The notes: generated by a model from the sequence alone, not told the origin. DNA of 64,000 nucleotides from Neonectria sp. B-13 (GCA_002682825.1 NOKP01000011.1:248420-312419), one strand, 5' to 3'. Positions 26,805 to 38,021 are shown, counted from the first letter of the stretch. Made by a program: numbers and translations.

Positions 26805-27842
26805 ATGTGGCCGCCACTATCCTCGAGATGTCTTCTTTCCTGTCTTGTGGCGTTGGCAGGCTTTCATCCAACTGAAGCCGTACCCGTTTACACGTCAGAC
26901 GAGGCGTGGGGACAACCGAAAACCAACTCGTCAATGTACACGGGAAGCAAGCTTGCAGGCAAGCTGACGGACAGGACAACGGCAACTTTTGGTCATGTCC
27001 GTAGACATCCTGAACAGAAGAACGAGGTGGGAGCCATCGTCGGCGGCACTATCGCTGCTGGCATTATGCTTGGCCTTACATTTTTCATATGCTTTAGGAT
27101 ATACAAGGAGTACCTCCTATGCCAACAACTCCGAGCCACGCAGGCGAACAATCCCACTGCGAACCAACCCGTTACGAACTCACAAGAGAACACAAAGAGC
27201 TTTAGTAACACCCTATTTGGTATTGGGGCTTCATTCGGTCGCCGTGGCCCTTTTTCTAAGAGCGTTGTCGCTCGCACTGACTCCGATTCAGCATCTATAT
27301 CCTCCGACGCCTCGTTTGGAAACCTCGCCACCACGGCCCAAGGCTATTCGACAACTCCATTCCCAGGCCCAGCGGTTCCTCCCAAGGCTGCTGAGGTGAT
27401 CGGTATCAATCCAAAGCAGGGTGTCTACGATCTTCAAGTTCCCCCGTTGTCGTTGTCGCGTCTCCCGCTCACTCCGACTCCGACAACGCGGCAGTTCCCA
27501 CCTCTACACTCGCCATGGTCACGCCGAGGCTCCGGCTCCTCGATGAGCACACTGGGCATAGCGCTGTTCCAGGACACGATGCACTCGCCCTCGCCGCACA
27601 AATACTCGACCACGCCTCTCCCCGGAGTTCCCGAACGACCGCTGCCGCCGTTGCCGTCTCCAGAAAGCACCGACGAGAGGATGATTGAGCGCGGGCAGAG
27701 CCGAAGGTACTTTGTGCCGCCGCATAGGACAGGCGAGCTCTTGCAGAGTCCCATCTCGCCGGCCGAGACCCTGGGGATGGAGAGCGTGCTCTTGGAGAGG
27801 TGGACGGGGACGCGGTTCAGCATGGGGGGCAATAAGTTTTGA
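26805..27842 (+). CDS. Single-pass membrane protein of unknown function
   Basis: Not recognised as a named family. Read from the ATG at 26805 it is 345 residues with a signal peptide (MWPPLSSRCLLSCLVALAGF, cleavage likely near residue 26), a short extracellular part with Ser/Thr and a possible NSS glycosylation site, then one transmembrane helix at about 76-98 (VGAIVGGTIAAGIMLGLTFF) ended by basic residues. The long C-terminal part is rich in Ser, Pro and Thr and holds a proline motif (RPLPPLP) of the SH3-binding type. The topology is therefore type I with a cytosolic tail. The frame is open upstream to ATGs at 26703 and 26781, but those starts would bury the signal peptide. The glycine-rich helix resembles fungal cell-surface sensors in style only; no Wsc or similar ectodomain is visible. 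Confidence 0.72.
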   Translation: MWPPLSSRCLLSCLVALAGFHPTEAVPVYTSDEAWGQPKTNSSMYTGSKLAGKLTDRTTATFGHVRRHPEQKNEVGAIVGGTIAAGIMLGLTFFICFRIYKEYLLCQQLRATQANNPTANQPVTNSQENTKSFSNTLFGIGASFGRRGPFSKSVVARTDSDSASISSDASFGNLATTAQGYSTTPFPGPAVPPKAAEVIGINPKQGVYDLQVPPLSLSRLPLTPTPTTRQFPPLHSPWSRRGSGSSMSTLGIALFQDTMHSPSPHKYSTTPLPGVPERPLPPLPSPESTDERMIERGQSRRYFVPPHRTGELLQSPISPAETLGMESVLLERWTGTRFSMGGNKF

Positions 27843-30800
27843 TTTTAGGGGAGGATCAAAGGGACGAAGGTTAGGCGTTGCTTGTGGCCTTCTGTTTTAA
27901 AGACTTTGAAGAGGTCTTCTTTCTATCAGCCCATTATTTGGGACGACTGCAAACCTTCACAGTTTCCGTTGCTCTGAGCTGTTGCTGCTTTGACGTAAAC
28001 TGTGGTGATCTGTGGTGACCCAGTCGAAGTTTCGCTGGTCACATTAGGCTTTTACATTCAATCTTTTTCTTTTTCATCAGAAAGTCTACCGTGCAAAACA
28101 GACATCTCTTCCCTGCCTTCTGATTAGTGACAGCGGCCATGGCAGTTTACCCAGGATTATATGTCATGACTCTGGTAGGGCTTTATACCTTTTAACTACA
28201 TCAACTGATTGAGGTATCAAACCAGCATTAAGACTGTTTATGGGACCTTTAAATGTACCTAGAAGCTCATTGAGATTGATGATTGGCCGAAATGCCTAGT
28301 ATTCCTTGATAGGGAGACAGAACCAGCTACCGGCCGCCCTCTCTCTCGACCATTCTAGATCTTTTTAATCAGGTGTATCTTAATCAGCCTGTACCTTTGT
28401 GTGATCATTTGTGCTCTGCCATGAGAATCCCCTATCATCCAATCGTCGGTCTCCCTCTCCTCTTCGCCTCTGTCACCATGCGATGCCATACCAGCTTCAA
28501 TTTCCTCCCGTAGCAATCTTCACGTTCAACATTTATGTTTCGGCACTCTTGGTAACAATACCCATACCCTATGCCAGATATTCTTTTTAGATGTTCCTCG
28601 GCGTTGGGGCCTTCAGCAACTTAGCAGCCTCCATATCAGAGTCATGGTCAAGGGGGGGTTAGTAAACTGTTTCTATACAATTGCAGCGGCATTTCTGAGT
28701 ATACAGCCTGGAGCATTGACTAGGAAATATATTGTCACGATCCTTTCTTTTCTTATGTCGAGCGTCAAAATTTAATGAACTTAATGCCCAGCCGTCATGA
28801 CCCCATCCTGTCGCTTAAGTCGGCTGGCCACCAACGCACGAGGTAAGTCTGATCATGTTTCCCATGCGGTCTGGAGCACGTAAATTAAACACCTGTTCAT
28901 ATATTTGGGGACTCATAATCCTGAAAGCTGAGTTTGTAACTGATATTAGAAGATTCCGTGGACGACAATGCCGTCATGCTCTTCTCAGTAGATCGATGAG
29001 GTCGCATGTCGACTGATTCTTGGCAGAACGAAGCTATTCGATCCTTTTCGGTTTTCTGTGTCGTTTTGATGATTCAATTAATGACGAAGTCGGGTTGGGC
29101 CTGCCATCGCCGTGATTCTCGTTCTCGTTCCTATCGCCGACAAGCTTCATATTAATCCTTGGGGTTCTTTTGTACTGGTAAGCTCCCTGAGTTCTCTTAA
29201 TAACAGTTGTCATTGGTGAGACTCAGCTTCTCAACAATACGCTTGATGGTATTCCATTTAGTCAATCGGTTGGCTAGGTGAAAGTATCCGGTCATGTCGA
29301 AGTTAGCAGGGTTAACGGACGATCTACCTTGCTAGGCGTATTGAGAAAATAATATCATTGTCGTGAGATTCGACCTTGCGAGCGAAAGTACAGAAGTTAC
29401 GCAACTCTCACGCTATTAACGCCAGAAAATTGGACCGCCTATTGTAATGTGAGCAGGTCGACAAGGTCGTGGAAATGAGTCCTCGGGGGGGGGATGAACT
29501 TCGATACCTCAGTTTTGAGACTGTCAGCTTGCTCCAGAGTGATTGAATGGGTAGCAAGGGAGATATAAACACGATCAATATGTTGCATCAGCATCAATAT
29601 GAGATGTGTTACGTTTTTTCTTTCCCCTGGCAGATTAAGCACATGCCCTTAGTGCATTCAATAGCCTCGATCTCAGCATTGACTTATGTCCAAGTATCCG
29701 AACTCCTCGGATTCGGGGCACATGGAACCACTTCAGGGAACGCGTTGACTGATACGAGAATGGTGCATGGCACACGGGAGGATTTGCATCCATACGAAAT
29801 CACCGGAGACCTAGCTTGTCTTTCTCACGATTGCTAAGTCAGATAGCCCAGGCTCTGCCAGGCGATGAATCGATCAAATGTTCATTCGGTAGCGATCCAG
29901 TCAGTAGCTCCAGTAGTTGTTTTAACATGGTCCATGGCAAAAATAGATATCTGCTACCTGAGAAATTTTCAGAAGGGGAGTGGTTATAATGGGCATGATA
30001 AATGCTGTAAGACTTTATTACTCTTCCTAAACCTCATTTTCGGTATTCGTCTTCGCTTTCAGGTGAACGCCAGCTTCTTAGCATCGTTGAGGTTTTGTTT
30101 CCATCGCTGTACCATGAACATGGGCTTGGGGCAGGATCACCGTGATGTCGCCACACTCAACAATCACACTCTTGGCGATGACCGTGCAGGATAGAAACAA
30201 GCCGCCCTCAGATCCGCAGGTAATTATTCATGATTCAAAGAATATATCTTCTCGTGGAGACACTTACGTTGAAACGGGTGTTCGAAGCAGGGTCACCGCG
30301 ATATCTGGGTCCCCGTGGGAAGAAGGCTTCCTTGACGTGTTAAGCATATTTTGTGTTAATCACCTATGTCATCCTACCTCAGGCACCACGGCTAGTTCGG
30401 CAGCGAACTACTTCTAAACCTTTCACATTGTGAAGACGAGCAGGTGTTGAGTTACTGCTGTCGCCAACGGCAGTGCAAGTCGAGACACAAAGTCGAATTA
30501 TCCTGGAGTGCCTCTGTTCAGAAACATATTCACGATATTGATGAGCGTCATTGGCCGTATTTGAGAGAAGGGGTTTCACTAGCATTGACTATTAAGATCA
30601 GAATCTTAGAGTTAATGTGGTCAACTTTTATCTCCTTCTAGCAGTAGCTCCACGAGGAAGTACACGTAGTGGCTCTAGATCACGTCGATGCTAAATCACA
30701 ATTCTCTTTTAACTTGAACAACATGTTGGTGTGGTATTCGAACTAAGGGTGAAGACGTGAGACATCGCCCTTGAAATCGCGGGTTTAAAAACACCGAATT

Positions 30801-31139
30801 TTCCATGTTGAAATACTAGGAATTGAGACAAGCCCATGGTTGTACAATATTTCCGTGCGGTAAAAGAGAATAAGAAGCATTGTCATAGTGTACAGGGTAG
30901 ATATGTTTGCCTGAACTTTGATGCCGCGCTTAGTCAGCACGTGGATCCGAGCTTCTGTGACGTGAAGCTTGCCTGCCGTTTTCGCGGAAGGAAATCGCAC
31001 TTTCTTCAGCTTGCCTCGTACGCTTCACGAACCCTCGACTATCTCCCCTCCTTACGCACACGATCCGCCGTTGCCAAGATAAGCCGGTTGTCGATAACCC
31101 TCCTACGAAAGAATCACCAAACTTGGCGACACGGCAAAG
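27843..31139. other. Gene-free, AT-richer interval
   Basis: About 3.3 kb of sequence visibly richer in A and T than the flanking genes, with few open frames longer than 70 codons and none recognisable. It includes the 3' flank of the membrane-protein gene and the promoter of the WBP11-like gene. No terminal repeats, tRNA or 5S RNA were recognised. Confidence 0.55.
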
Positions 31140-32035
31140 ATGGCCAAGGAAAAGAACTACAACCCCGTTCAGGCCCAGCGCAAAGCTGACAAGGCCAAAG
31201 CCATCAAAAAGGGTGCGTTGGCTTCTCCTGGGTAACTGCTGGCGGCTTCTAACACACGAGATTAGGCAAAGCGGAAGTACAAGGACGCCGTAATGAGCAG
31301 CTGGCGCGAAAGAACCCTGAGCGACTACAGAAGCAGATCGACGACCTCAAAGCTATCACAACGAGCGGCGGAAAAGTTACAAAGCATGAGGAGCAGACGC
31401 TAGAAGGGCTGGAGAAAGAACTCCGGGCGGTAAAAAAGGCGAGGGAGACACTGGGTGACAAGGCGCCGACGTTCGGGCGAACTTGGAACCGAGATCACGA
31501 CTCACGAGATCGCGACCCTAGGTCTGGTGTGCTGGGAAAGAGAAGGAGAGGGTCAATCGACGCGACCACTAGCGATGAAGACGTCCCCGACGAGATCAGG
31601 AGCATCCCTATGCCTCGAGACACGCCGCCCCCAATACCAAAAGAGGTGTTGGATAAGTGGTACTCGGAGAGGCGAGCACGCAGAAATGCAGAGATGGCAG
31701 CGAGGCAGCAAGAGGAGCAGGGTGATGCCCCTAGAAGAGAAGCGCCAGTCGTCGAGGCCAAGACGGTTTACGAGGCGAAACCAGTTATTCGGGATCTCAG
31801 AAAAGAAGCCGTGGCGGCGTTTGTGCCGACAGCGGTCAAGATGAAGATGGATAAGGGCCAAGGCCACGGCGGACTGTTGGAGCCGGAAGAGGCAGACAGA
31901 CTGGAGAAGGAAGGCTACCTGAACAGAGGTAAAAGCAGCGGTCAGGCACCAACAGGGCCAACACCAACGACGACGACAGCCCAACCGTCGGTGCGGAAAG
32001 TGACAATGGAAGAGGTGGAGGACGAGGAGGGCTGA
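31140..32035 (+). CDS. WBP11-like pre-mRNA splicing protein
   Basis: Exons 31140-31212 and 31266-32035 with a 53-nt intron (donor GTGCGT, branch CTAAC) give 280 residues. The N-terminal ~80 residues are the Wbp11 domain: MAKEKNYNPVQAQRKADKAK, then a Lys/Arg-rich helix RRNEQLARKNPERLQKQI. The middle has a proline motif (MPRDTPPPIPKEV) of the kind bound by WW domains, followed by charged helical sequence and an acidic C-terminus. WBP11/SIPP1 proteins in animals associate with the spliceosome; a nuclear splicing role here is inferred from the domain. The open frame continues only from 31529 if the first ATG there is used, but the upstream exon clearly completes the domain. Confidence 0.85.
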
Positions 32036-32968
32036 AGGATGAATGATGAATAATCGAGGTTAGTCAAAGTCGTCAATCACCAATGCAATTTGCAATTTGA
32101 CTGTGGATGGATGCATAACATAGCCGAGGGTTGGCCGAAGTCGAATCCGATGCGGCGAAAATTCACATGACAATGGAGGATCGGAGCGTGCAGCGTGCAG
32201 CATGCATGCAGCATGCAGCGTGTATGGAGCATGGAGCTTGCAGGGGGTGCAGCTCGCAGCTCGCCAGCTTACGAAGTTGGCAAGTGAGTGCGAGCTCATG
32301 TGGTCAATGTGACTCTTTTGCTACACTAGAGCGTCGTGTCGGCTAATGGAACCCGGGGGAAAGGATCCGGTCTAGCAGGGATGAATACATTGCAATGGAC
32401 CCATTGGAAAAGATCCTTGGAAACAGATCCATTGAAAAAAGACGACTTTTGTCTGATCAGTCTGGACGGTGAGAGGCGAGAAAACGTCAAGCTGCCGCCC
32501 CCGGCCGCAGTGGAGAGGAGACCAGTCAGAGAGCCCAATCTAACAAGAAAACAGTCACAGTCGAACAATACGAAAAGTCCTAGCGAGATTCACGATAACC
32601 GCAAGTATCCGCGAACGGGTGGAGGTGGAGCAGACAGCAAGCAAACGCGAAGGGCCGAGCAAATCATGAGTTTTCATTACCTCTCACTTCGCCGCTTTAG
32701 GGCCCGTTGAATTGTGTCAAGCGCGCCCTCCGAGAATGGGCGCCTTTTTTCTGGGTCCTTAGTTCGGGACGGCGCCGAATCCCGACCACACTATAAGTCT
32801 ATATCTAGGCCGATCCCTGGGGAACGCCCCTCTCCGGCTGGGGTAAAGAAAATCCTACTCACGGTAATGGGAGTGTCTTGAAAGCAAAAAACGACGACAG
32901 TTCTCGAGTTGTAAGGAAAAAGGACACAGAAAGACAGACCGAAACTACTCGATACAGCCAACGCAGCC
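32036..32968. other. Spacer between WBP11-like gene and MFS transporter
   Basis: Contains a GC(A/G)TGCA-type repeat cluster (32185-32243) and the promoter of the transporter. No gene recognised. Confidence 0.6.
32185..32243. repeat. Degenerate CAGC(G/A)TG repeat block
   Basis: Tandem imperfect units of CAGCGTG and CAGCATG, then GGAGCATGGAGC. Contains self-complementary GCATGC steps. It shares the GCATGGAGC unit with the repeat near 19.0 kb. Confidence 0.8.
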
Positions 32969-34416
32969 ATGGACTGCCACCAGGTCACATCTCGTGCTCT
33001 TCACGATGGCCCGATCGACATCAACGACTTCGACAACGCGGCCGACATCACCCCGGACACCCGGCCCGGCAACGGCAATGGCACTGTCGACCTTGAGAAG
33101 CGAGCAACCGCAGTCTCGATGGCCTCTTTCGAAGAAACCTACCCCGAGGGCGGCTTCCAAGCGTGGTCTGTGGTCGCGGGTTCGTGGTTCGCCCTCTTCG
33201 CTTCGCTGGGACTAATGAACACTCTCGGTACCTTCCAGGCATACGTGCTCGAGAACCAGCTCAAGGACTATAGTGAGGGCACTGTCGGATGGGTCTTCTC
33301 CATCTACACCTTCCTGGCCTTCTTCTGCGGTGTCTATATTGGCCCCGTCTTCGACAAGTACGGCCCCAAGTGGCTCGTCATCGCCGGCTCCGTCTTCACC
33401 GTCAGCGGCATGATCTTTATGAGTTTCTGCACACGTAAGTCCAACTCGCACACCCGCAAATGCCCCAACAAGTACGCCCTCGCCGCGCCTGCTAATCTCT
33501 TGCAGAACTCTGGCACTTCATCATCGCCTTCGGACTGCTCTGTGGCTTCGGAAGCTCACTTCTCTTCACCCCCTCGATTGCTGCCGTCGGCCACTACTTC
33601 AAGGCCCGCCGCGGCCTGGCTACAGGTATTGCATCTACCGCCGGTGGCGTGGGCGGTATCATCTACCCCCTCATGCTGAGCTCGCTGATCGAGAAGATCG
33701 GGTATGCCTGGGCGACGCGTGTCATTGCTCTGATCGGCTTGTTGTGCAGCTTGGTTGGTATCTGCCTCATCCGGTCTCGTCTCCCTCCGGCGCAGAACGC
33801 CACGGCGCACCCGGACATTCGCATCTTCAGGAGCCTGCCCTTCCTCTTTACCACCATTGGCATCTTCCTGCTGGAGTTCTCCCTGTTCATTCCGCTCGGC
33901 TACATCTCGACCTACGCGCTCAACCAAGGCTTCGGACGGGACTTTTCCTACAACCTTATACCCATTATGAACGCTGGGTCAGTCGTCGGACGAGTCCTCC
34001 CCGGGTACTACGCCGACGTTATTGGCCCCTACAACGTCAGCATCCTCGCCGTAATCATGTCCATCGTGGCGACGCTGTGCATTTGGCTGCCCCTGGGCCA
34101 CACCACGGGCGGCGTCATCTTCTTTGCGGTGCTTTTCGGGTTCGCGAGCGGGACTAGTATTGCCATCGCACCCGTCTGCATCGGCAGGCTCTGCAAGACA
34201 CAGGAATACGGACGCTACTATGCTACGACGTATACGGTTGTGTCTTTTGCTTGCTTGATCGGTATCCCGGTCGGCGGTAGCGTGGTGCAGCTCAATCACG
34301 GATCGTACTCGGGCCTCATTGTGATGACGGGTGCGGTATATGTTGGGTCCGTCGTTGCCCTTGCTTGGGCCAAGGTATGCCTGCTGGGCTGGAAGAGCTG
34401 GAGGGCGGCTCTCTAG
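32969..34416 (+). CDS. MFS transporter, monocarboxylate-porter type
   Basis: Plasma-membrane secondary carrier of the major facilitator superfamily. Exons 32969-33434 and 33506-34416 (71-nt intron) give 458 residues. After a ~50-residue cytosolic N-terminus, the stretch EGGFQAWSVVAGSW opens the first helix, as in fungal MCT-like carriers (Mch family). About twelve hydrophobic helices follow. The loop between helices 2 and 3 has DKYGPKW, the MFS signature in MCT form. Helices 4-5 contain GLATGIASTAGGVGG, also typical. Yeast Mch5 of this family carries riboflavin, and others carry monocarboxylates; the substrate here cannot be read from sequence. The neighbouring downstream TPR gene points the same way but has its own 0.58 kb promoter. 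Confidence 0.88.
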
Positions 34417-34994
34417 ATGCCCAAATTCACGAACACTCATCGATTACGAAACAAAACAAAACAAAAACATGGGCGACATGTGTACGAAGACGGATATACC
34501 ACGGTACGGATCTTGATACCATTGCGAGGAAAAACAAAAAGGAAATTGGGAAAGGGATAAAAACCCCGGGGTACAGGCGTCTCTGGTTAGCATTGCTGTT
34601 GCGAGTTAGACTAGTTTTGAGTATGAGTATTGCCAACGAAGGCTGTAGGTAGCGTCTGTCTATAGGTATGTCTAATAAACATTTGCGTGTCGTGAAGACA
34701 ACCTGGGATACGCCGTAACACGCGTGATGCGCTCGTGTTGTCGTTGATGGTTATTCGTGAAAGGGGAGCCTTGACTAAGTTGAGTCTGTCCAATAGTCGA
34801 ATGCCTCGGTTTGCTCAGGTGAATACGAGCATCAGCTGCTCCACCCACTTTACCTCACTTACTTCCATCAAGGTAATAAGTTCCAGTTCCAGTTCCAGAG
34901 AGAGCAACGTACCAGGCAAGTACAGTGCAACAACTGGATGCTGCGTAGGTATATACATCTTCTCTCGAAAGCGACTCTCCCCAACTGCATCACG
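34417..34994. other. Spacer between MFS transporter and TPR gene
   Basis: About 0.6 kb holding the transporter 3' UTR and the TPR-gene promoter. Nothing else recognised. Confidence 0.6.
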
Positions 34995-36695
34995 ATGCAG
35001 GGAACCTCGGCACACGACGACTACGGGTACGACCTGGGGACGTATCATCGCCAAGTCACCGCGGCCAACGAGCTGAGCCAGACGTGGTTCGACCGCGGCC
35101 TCGTCTGGGCGTACGCCTTCAACCACGAAGAGTCGGTCGTGTGCTTCGAGCGCGCCGTCTTGGCCGATGCCGGCTGCGCCATGGCGTACTGGGGCCTGGC
35201 GTACTCGGTCGGGCCCAACTACAACAAGCAGTGGAGCTTCTTCGACGACAAGGACCTCGCCGGCGCCGTGGCAAGGGGCTACGGCGCCGCGCAGCTGGCT
35301 CTCGCGAACGCGGCCGGGGCCTCGCCGGTCGAGCAGGCGTTGATCCGGGCGCTGCAGTTCCGCTATCCGCAGGGCCGGCCGGCGGCCAACTGCGGCGCGT
35401 GGAACCGGGGCTTCGCCGAGGCCATGGGCGCCGTGTACGCCGAGTTCCCGGACGACCTCGACGTCGTCACCATCTACGCCGACGCGCTGATGAACCTGAC
35501 GCCGTGGCAGCTGTGGGACCTGCGCACCGGGAAGCCCACCGACGGAGCGCGGACGCTGGAGATCAAGGCCGTCGTCGACGGCGCCCTCGCCTTGGACGGA
35601 GCACTGCGGCATCCCGGCCTGCTGCACATGTACATCCATCTGATGGAGATGTCGCCGTCGCCCGAAGCCGCGCTGCCTGTCGCGGACCACCTCCGCGGCC
35701 TCGTCCCGGACGGAGGCCATCTACACCACATGCCGTCGCACCTGGACGTGCTGTGTGGGCAGTACCAGCAGGCCATCGCGTCCAACTCGCAGGCCATCAC
35801 GGCCGACGAGAAGTTCCTCGCCACCGCAGGGCCCGTCAACTTCTACACCCTCTATCGGTCGCACGACTACCACTTCCGCGTCTACGCTGCCATGTTTGCC
35901 GGCCAGTCCCAGGTGGCCTTCGACACGGTGGCGAGACTGGAATCGTCCATCCCCAAAAACCTCCTCCAGGTGGAATCGCCCCCTATGGCGGACTGGATAG
36001 AGGCGTTCCTCACGCTGCGCGCCCATGTGTCGATTCGGTTCGGGCGCTGGGACGACATCATCGGGCTTGACCTCCCGGAGGATCAGCGCCTCTACTCCAT
36101 GACCACAGCAGTCCTGCACTACGCAAAGGGGGTCGCCTTCGCGGCTACGGGACGGGTCCAAGAAGCCCAAGACCAGCAAGCCCTATTCCGCAGCGCGGTG
36201 CAACGGGTCCAGCCGTCACGTACCCTCTTCAACAACACGTGCGTCGACATCCTCGCCATCGCCGAGTCGATGCTAGACGGCGAGCTGGAATACCGCCGGG
36301 GCAACTTCACCGCGGCGTACCAACACCTCCGCCAGGCCATCCACAAAGAGGACAACCTGCCCTACGACGAGCCGTGGGGATGGATGCAGCCCACGCGACA
36401 CGCCTACGGGGCGCTGCTGCTGGAGCAGGGCCACGTCGAAGAGGCTCTTGAAGTATACCGCGCCGACCTGGGCATGAGCGACGTGCTGCCTCGCGCGCTG
36501 CAGCACCGCAACAACGTATGGGCTCTGCACGGGGCTCACGAGTGTCTGCGGAAGCTGGGCCGCACGGCGGCGGCGGAGGAGGTTGAGGGCTTGTTGGCGA
36601 CGGCGGTGGCCATGGCGGATGTTCCCATCAAGGCGTCTTGCTTCTGCAGGTTGAAGACGGAGGCTGCTCAGTGTGGCAGCGGGTGCAATGCATAG
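34995..36695 (+). CDS. Tetratricopeptide-repeat protein of bacterial type
   Basis: Intronless, 566 residues from the ATG at 34995 (an upstream in-frame ATG at 34938 would add 19 residues of no evident worth). The N-terminal third has TPR-like helices (NHEESVVCFERAVLADAGCA, then AYWGLAYSVGPN), and further TPR units appear near the C-terminus (YGALLLEQGHVEEALEVYRADL). Between them lie conserved histidine blocks, LHMYIHLMEMSPSP and GGHLHHMPSHLDV. This architecture, including the HMPSH block, matches a family of uncharacterised TPR proteins common in bacteria. No enzymatic role is established; protein binding is the general TPR function. No signal peptide or membrane segment is seen. Codon third positions are strongly G/C-biased, and with the absence of introns this hints at transfer from bacteria, perhaps ancient. 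The gene converges on the PPCS gene with 198 bases between stops. Confidence 0.8.
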   Translation: MQGTSAHDDYGYDLGTYHRQVTAANELSQTWFDRGLVWAYAFNHEESVVCFERAVLADAGCAMAYWGLAYSVGPNYNKQWSFFDDKDLAGAVARGYGAAQLALANAAGASPVEQALIRALQFRYPQGRPAANCGAWNRGFAEAMGAVYAEFPDDLDVVTIYADALMNLTPWQLWDLRTGKPTDGARTLEIKAVVDGALALDGALRHPGLLHMYIHLMEMSPSPEAALPVADHLRGLVPDGGHLHHMPSHLDVLCGQYQQAIASNSQAITADEKFLATAGPVNFYTLYRSHDYHFRVYAAMFAGQSQVAFDTVARLESSIPKNLLQVESPPMADWIEAFLTLRAHVSIRFGRWDDIIGLDLPEDQRLYSMTTAVLHYAKGVAFAATGRVQEAQDQQALFRSAVQRVQPSRTLFNNTCVDILAIAESMLDGELEYRRGNFTAAYQHLRQAIHKEDNLPYDEPWGWMQPTRHAYGALLLEQGHVEEALEVYRADLGMSDVLPRALQHRNNVWALHGAHECLRKLGRTAAAEEVEGLLATAVAMADVPIKASCFCRLKTEAAQCGSGCNA

Positions 36696-36893
36696 GCTTC
36701 ACTTCACTGACATGGACGAGCATGAGCATGTCTTCATCTTGTATACTGATGCCATGGTAGAGGCAAACAACAATATCTATACTGTCTTTGTGACCGCCAG
36801 CTTGTGCAACCCGTAGCTCTCTTCTGTCCCAACTCTACAGAATCCGTTTTCCATTCATTAATGCGTGTGTCTCTTCCCACTGTACTGACACGC

Positions 36894-38021
36894 TCAACTC
36901 CGCTTCAGGCCCTTGATATGCTCCTCGTGCAGCTCCTTGACGGCGGGGATAATCAACCCCTCGATCTCGACGCCGGGATCGTCGCGCGGCAGCTCCTCGG
37001 CCCGGAGCGGACGCAGCTCGGCCTCACCCCAGCCGCCGTCCCGGGGCACGCGCACCCAGTTGTCGGCGCGGCCGGGGCTCACGAAGACGACCTCCCACTT
37101 GCGCGTCGACAGCAGGTTGCCGATGACCAGGTGGTGCTGGTAGCGGTCCAGGCTGTACCGCGCCTTGTGCACCAGGATCGCCGGGTCCGTCTCCAGCTTG
37201 AACGACACGATCATGCCCTCGGGCGCCCAGCCGTCCACCAGGTTCTTGAGGAACTTGGGCACCGGATCCAGGTCGACGATGAGTCGCTTGGAGCGCGGCA
37301 CCGCGGGGGACGAGTCGAAGTTGTCAAACGTCTCCTCGTCCTCTGCTTTGTTGGCGTTGGCATTGGCGTTGGCGTTGCGCTCTTCTACCGCGTTGGTCGA
37401 CTGGATCTTGTGCTCCGCCATGCGGTCCGGCGGCACGAAGAAGTCGGACACGGCCGCGGCCAGGTACAACAAACCCGAGGGACCCAGCGGGCGCATGAGG
37501 CGCGCAATCTCGCGCAGCTCGTGCAGGTAGTCGACGATGGTAACAAAAGGCAGCGTCAGCAGCATGTTGTTGTCGCGGGCCAGGCGGTACTTGCGCAGCA
37601 CGCCGCGCATCTTGTCCTCGTCCTCGGGCCGCACGGCGATGGGCCCGCCGCCGGGCGTCTCCGTCAGGAAGTCCAGGAAGCAGTCGGTGGCGTGCGAGTA
37701 GTGGCGCGAGTACGGCTGCAGGCTGAACTGGCGGTGCAGGAAGATGACGGCGTACCCGGCCTCGAGGAAGTACTCGGCGCTGGTGGCCCCGCGCGTGCCG
37801 GCGCTGAAGTTGTCGATGTAGCGCACCGTCTGCCGCTCCAGGGGCACCGTCGTGCCGCCGGAGGTGATGAGCACCACGCGCCGGCCGCCGGCCGCGTGCG
37901 CGCCGATGAAGGCCCGGGCCAGTGCGGCGTGGGCCTCCAGGTTGCGCGGGGCCGGGTTCTCGGCGAAGTAGACGTCCTCGGCAGCAAAGGCCTCGGCGGC
38001 GGAGGTTGCGGGGGTAGCCAT
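36894..38021 (-). CDS. Phosphopantothenate-cysteine ligase (PPCS, Cab2 type)
   Basis: Joins 4'-phosphopantothenate and cysteine in coenzyme A synthesis; cytosolic. Read from 38021 it is 375 residues, close to yeast Cab2 (about 365). The nucleotide-binding core of the DFP/CoaB family is plain: VLITSGGTTVPLE (~50-62), then VRYIDNFSAGTRGATSAEYF, GYAVIFLHR, and LAAAVSDFFVP farther on, and SFKLETDP near the C-terminus. A small low-complexity Asn-Ala repeat (NANANANA) sits between the core blocks. The frame is open upstream to 38504 and could add 161 residues, but that part is Ser-rich low complexity and carries no domain, so 38021 (MATPATSAAE) is preferred. No intron found. Confidence 0.9.
   Translation of the reverse strand: MATPATSAAEAFAAEDVYFAENPAPRNLEAHAALARAFIGAHAAGGRRVVLITSGGTTVPLERQTVRYIDNFSAGTRGATSAEYFLEAGYAVIFLHRQFSLQPYSRHYSHATDCFLDFLTETPGGGPIAVRPEDEDKMRGVLRKYRLARDNNMLLTLPFVTIVDYLHELREIARLMRPLGPSGLLYLAAAVSDFFVPPDRMAEHKIQSTNAVEERNANANANANKAEDEETFDNFDSSPAVPRSKRLIVDLDPVPKFLKNLVDGWAPEGMIVSFKLETDPAILVHKARYSLDRYQHHLVIGNLLSTRKWEVVFVSPGRADNWVRVPRDGGWGEAELRPLRAEELPRDDPGVEIEGLIIPAVKELHEEHIKGLKRS

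Noticed and set aside
34815..35720. 301-codon open frame on the minus strand
   Set aside because: Antisense shadow of the GC-rich TPR gene; Arg/Val/Gly-rich composition typical of a mirror frame.
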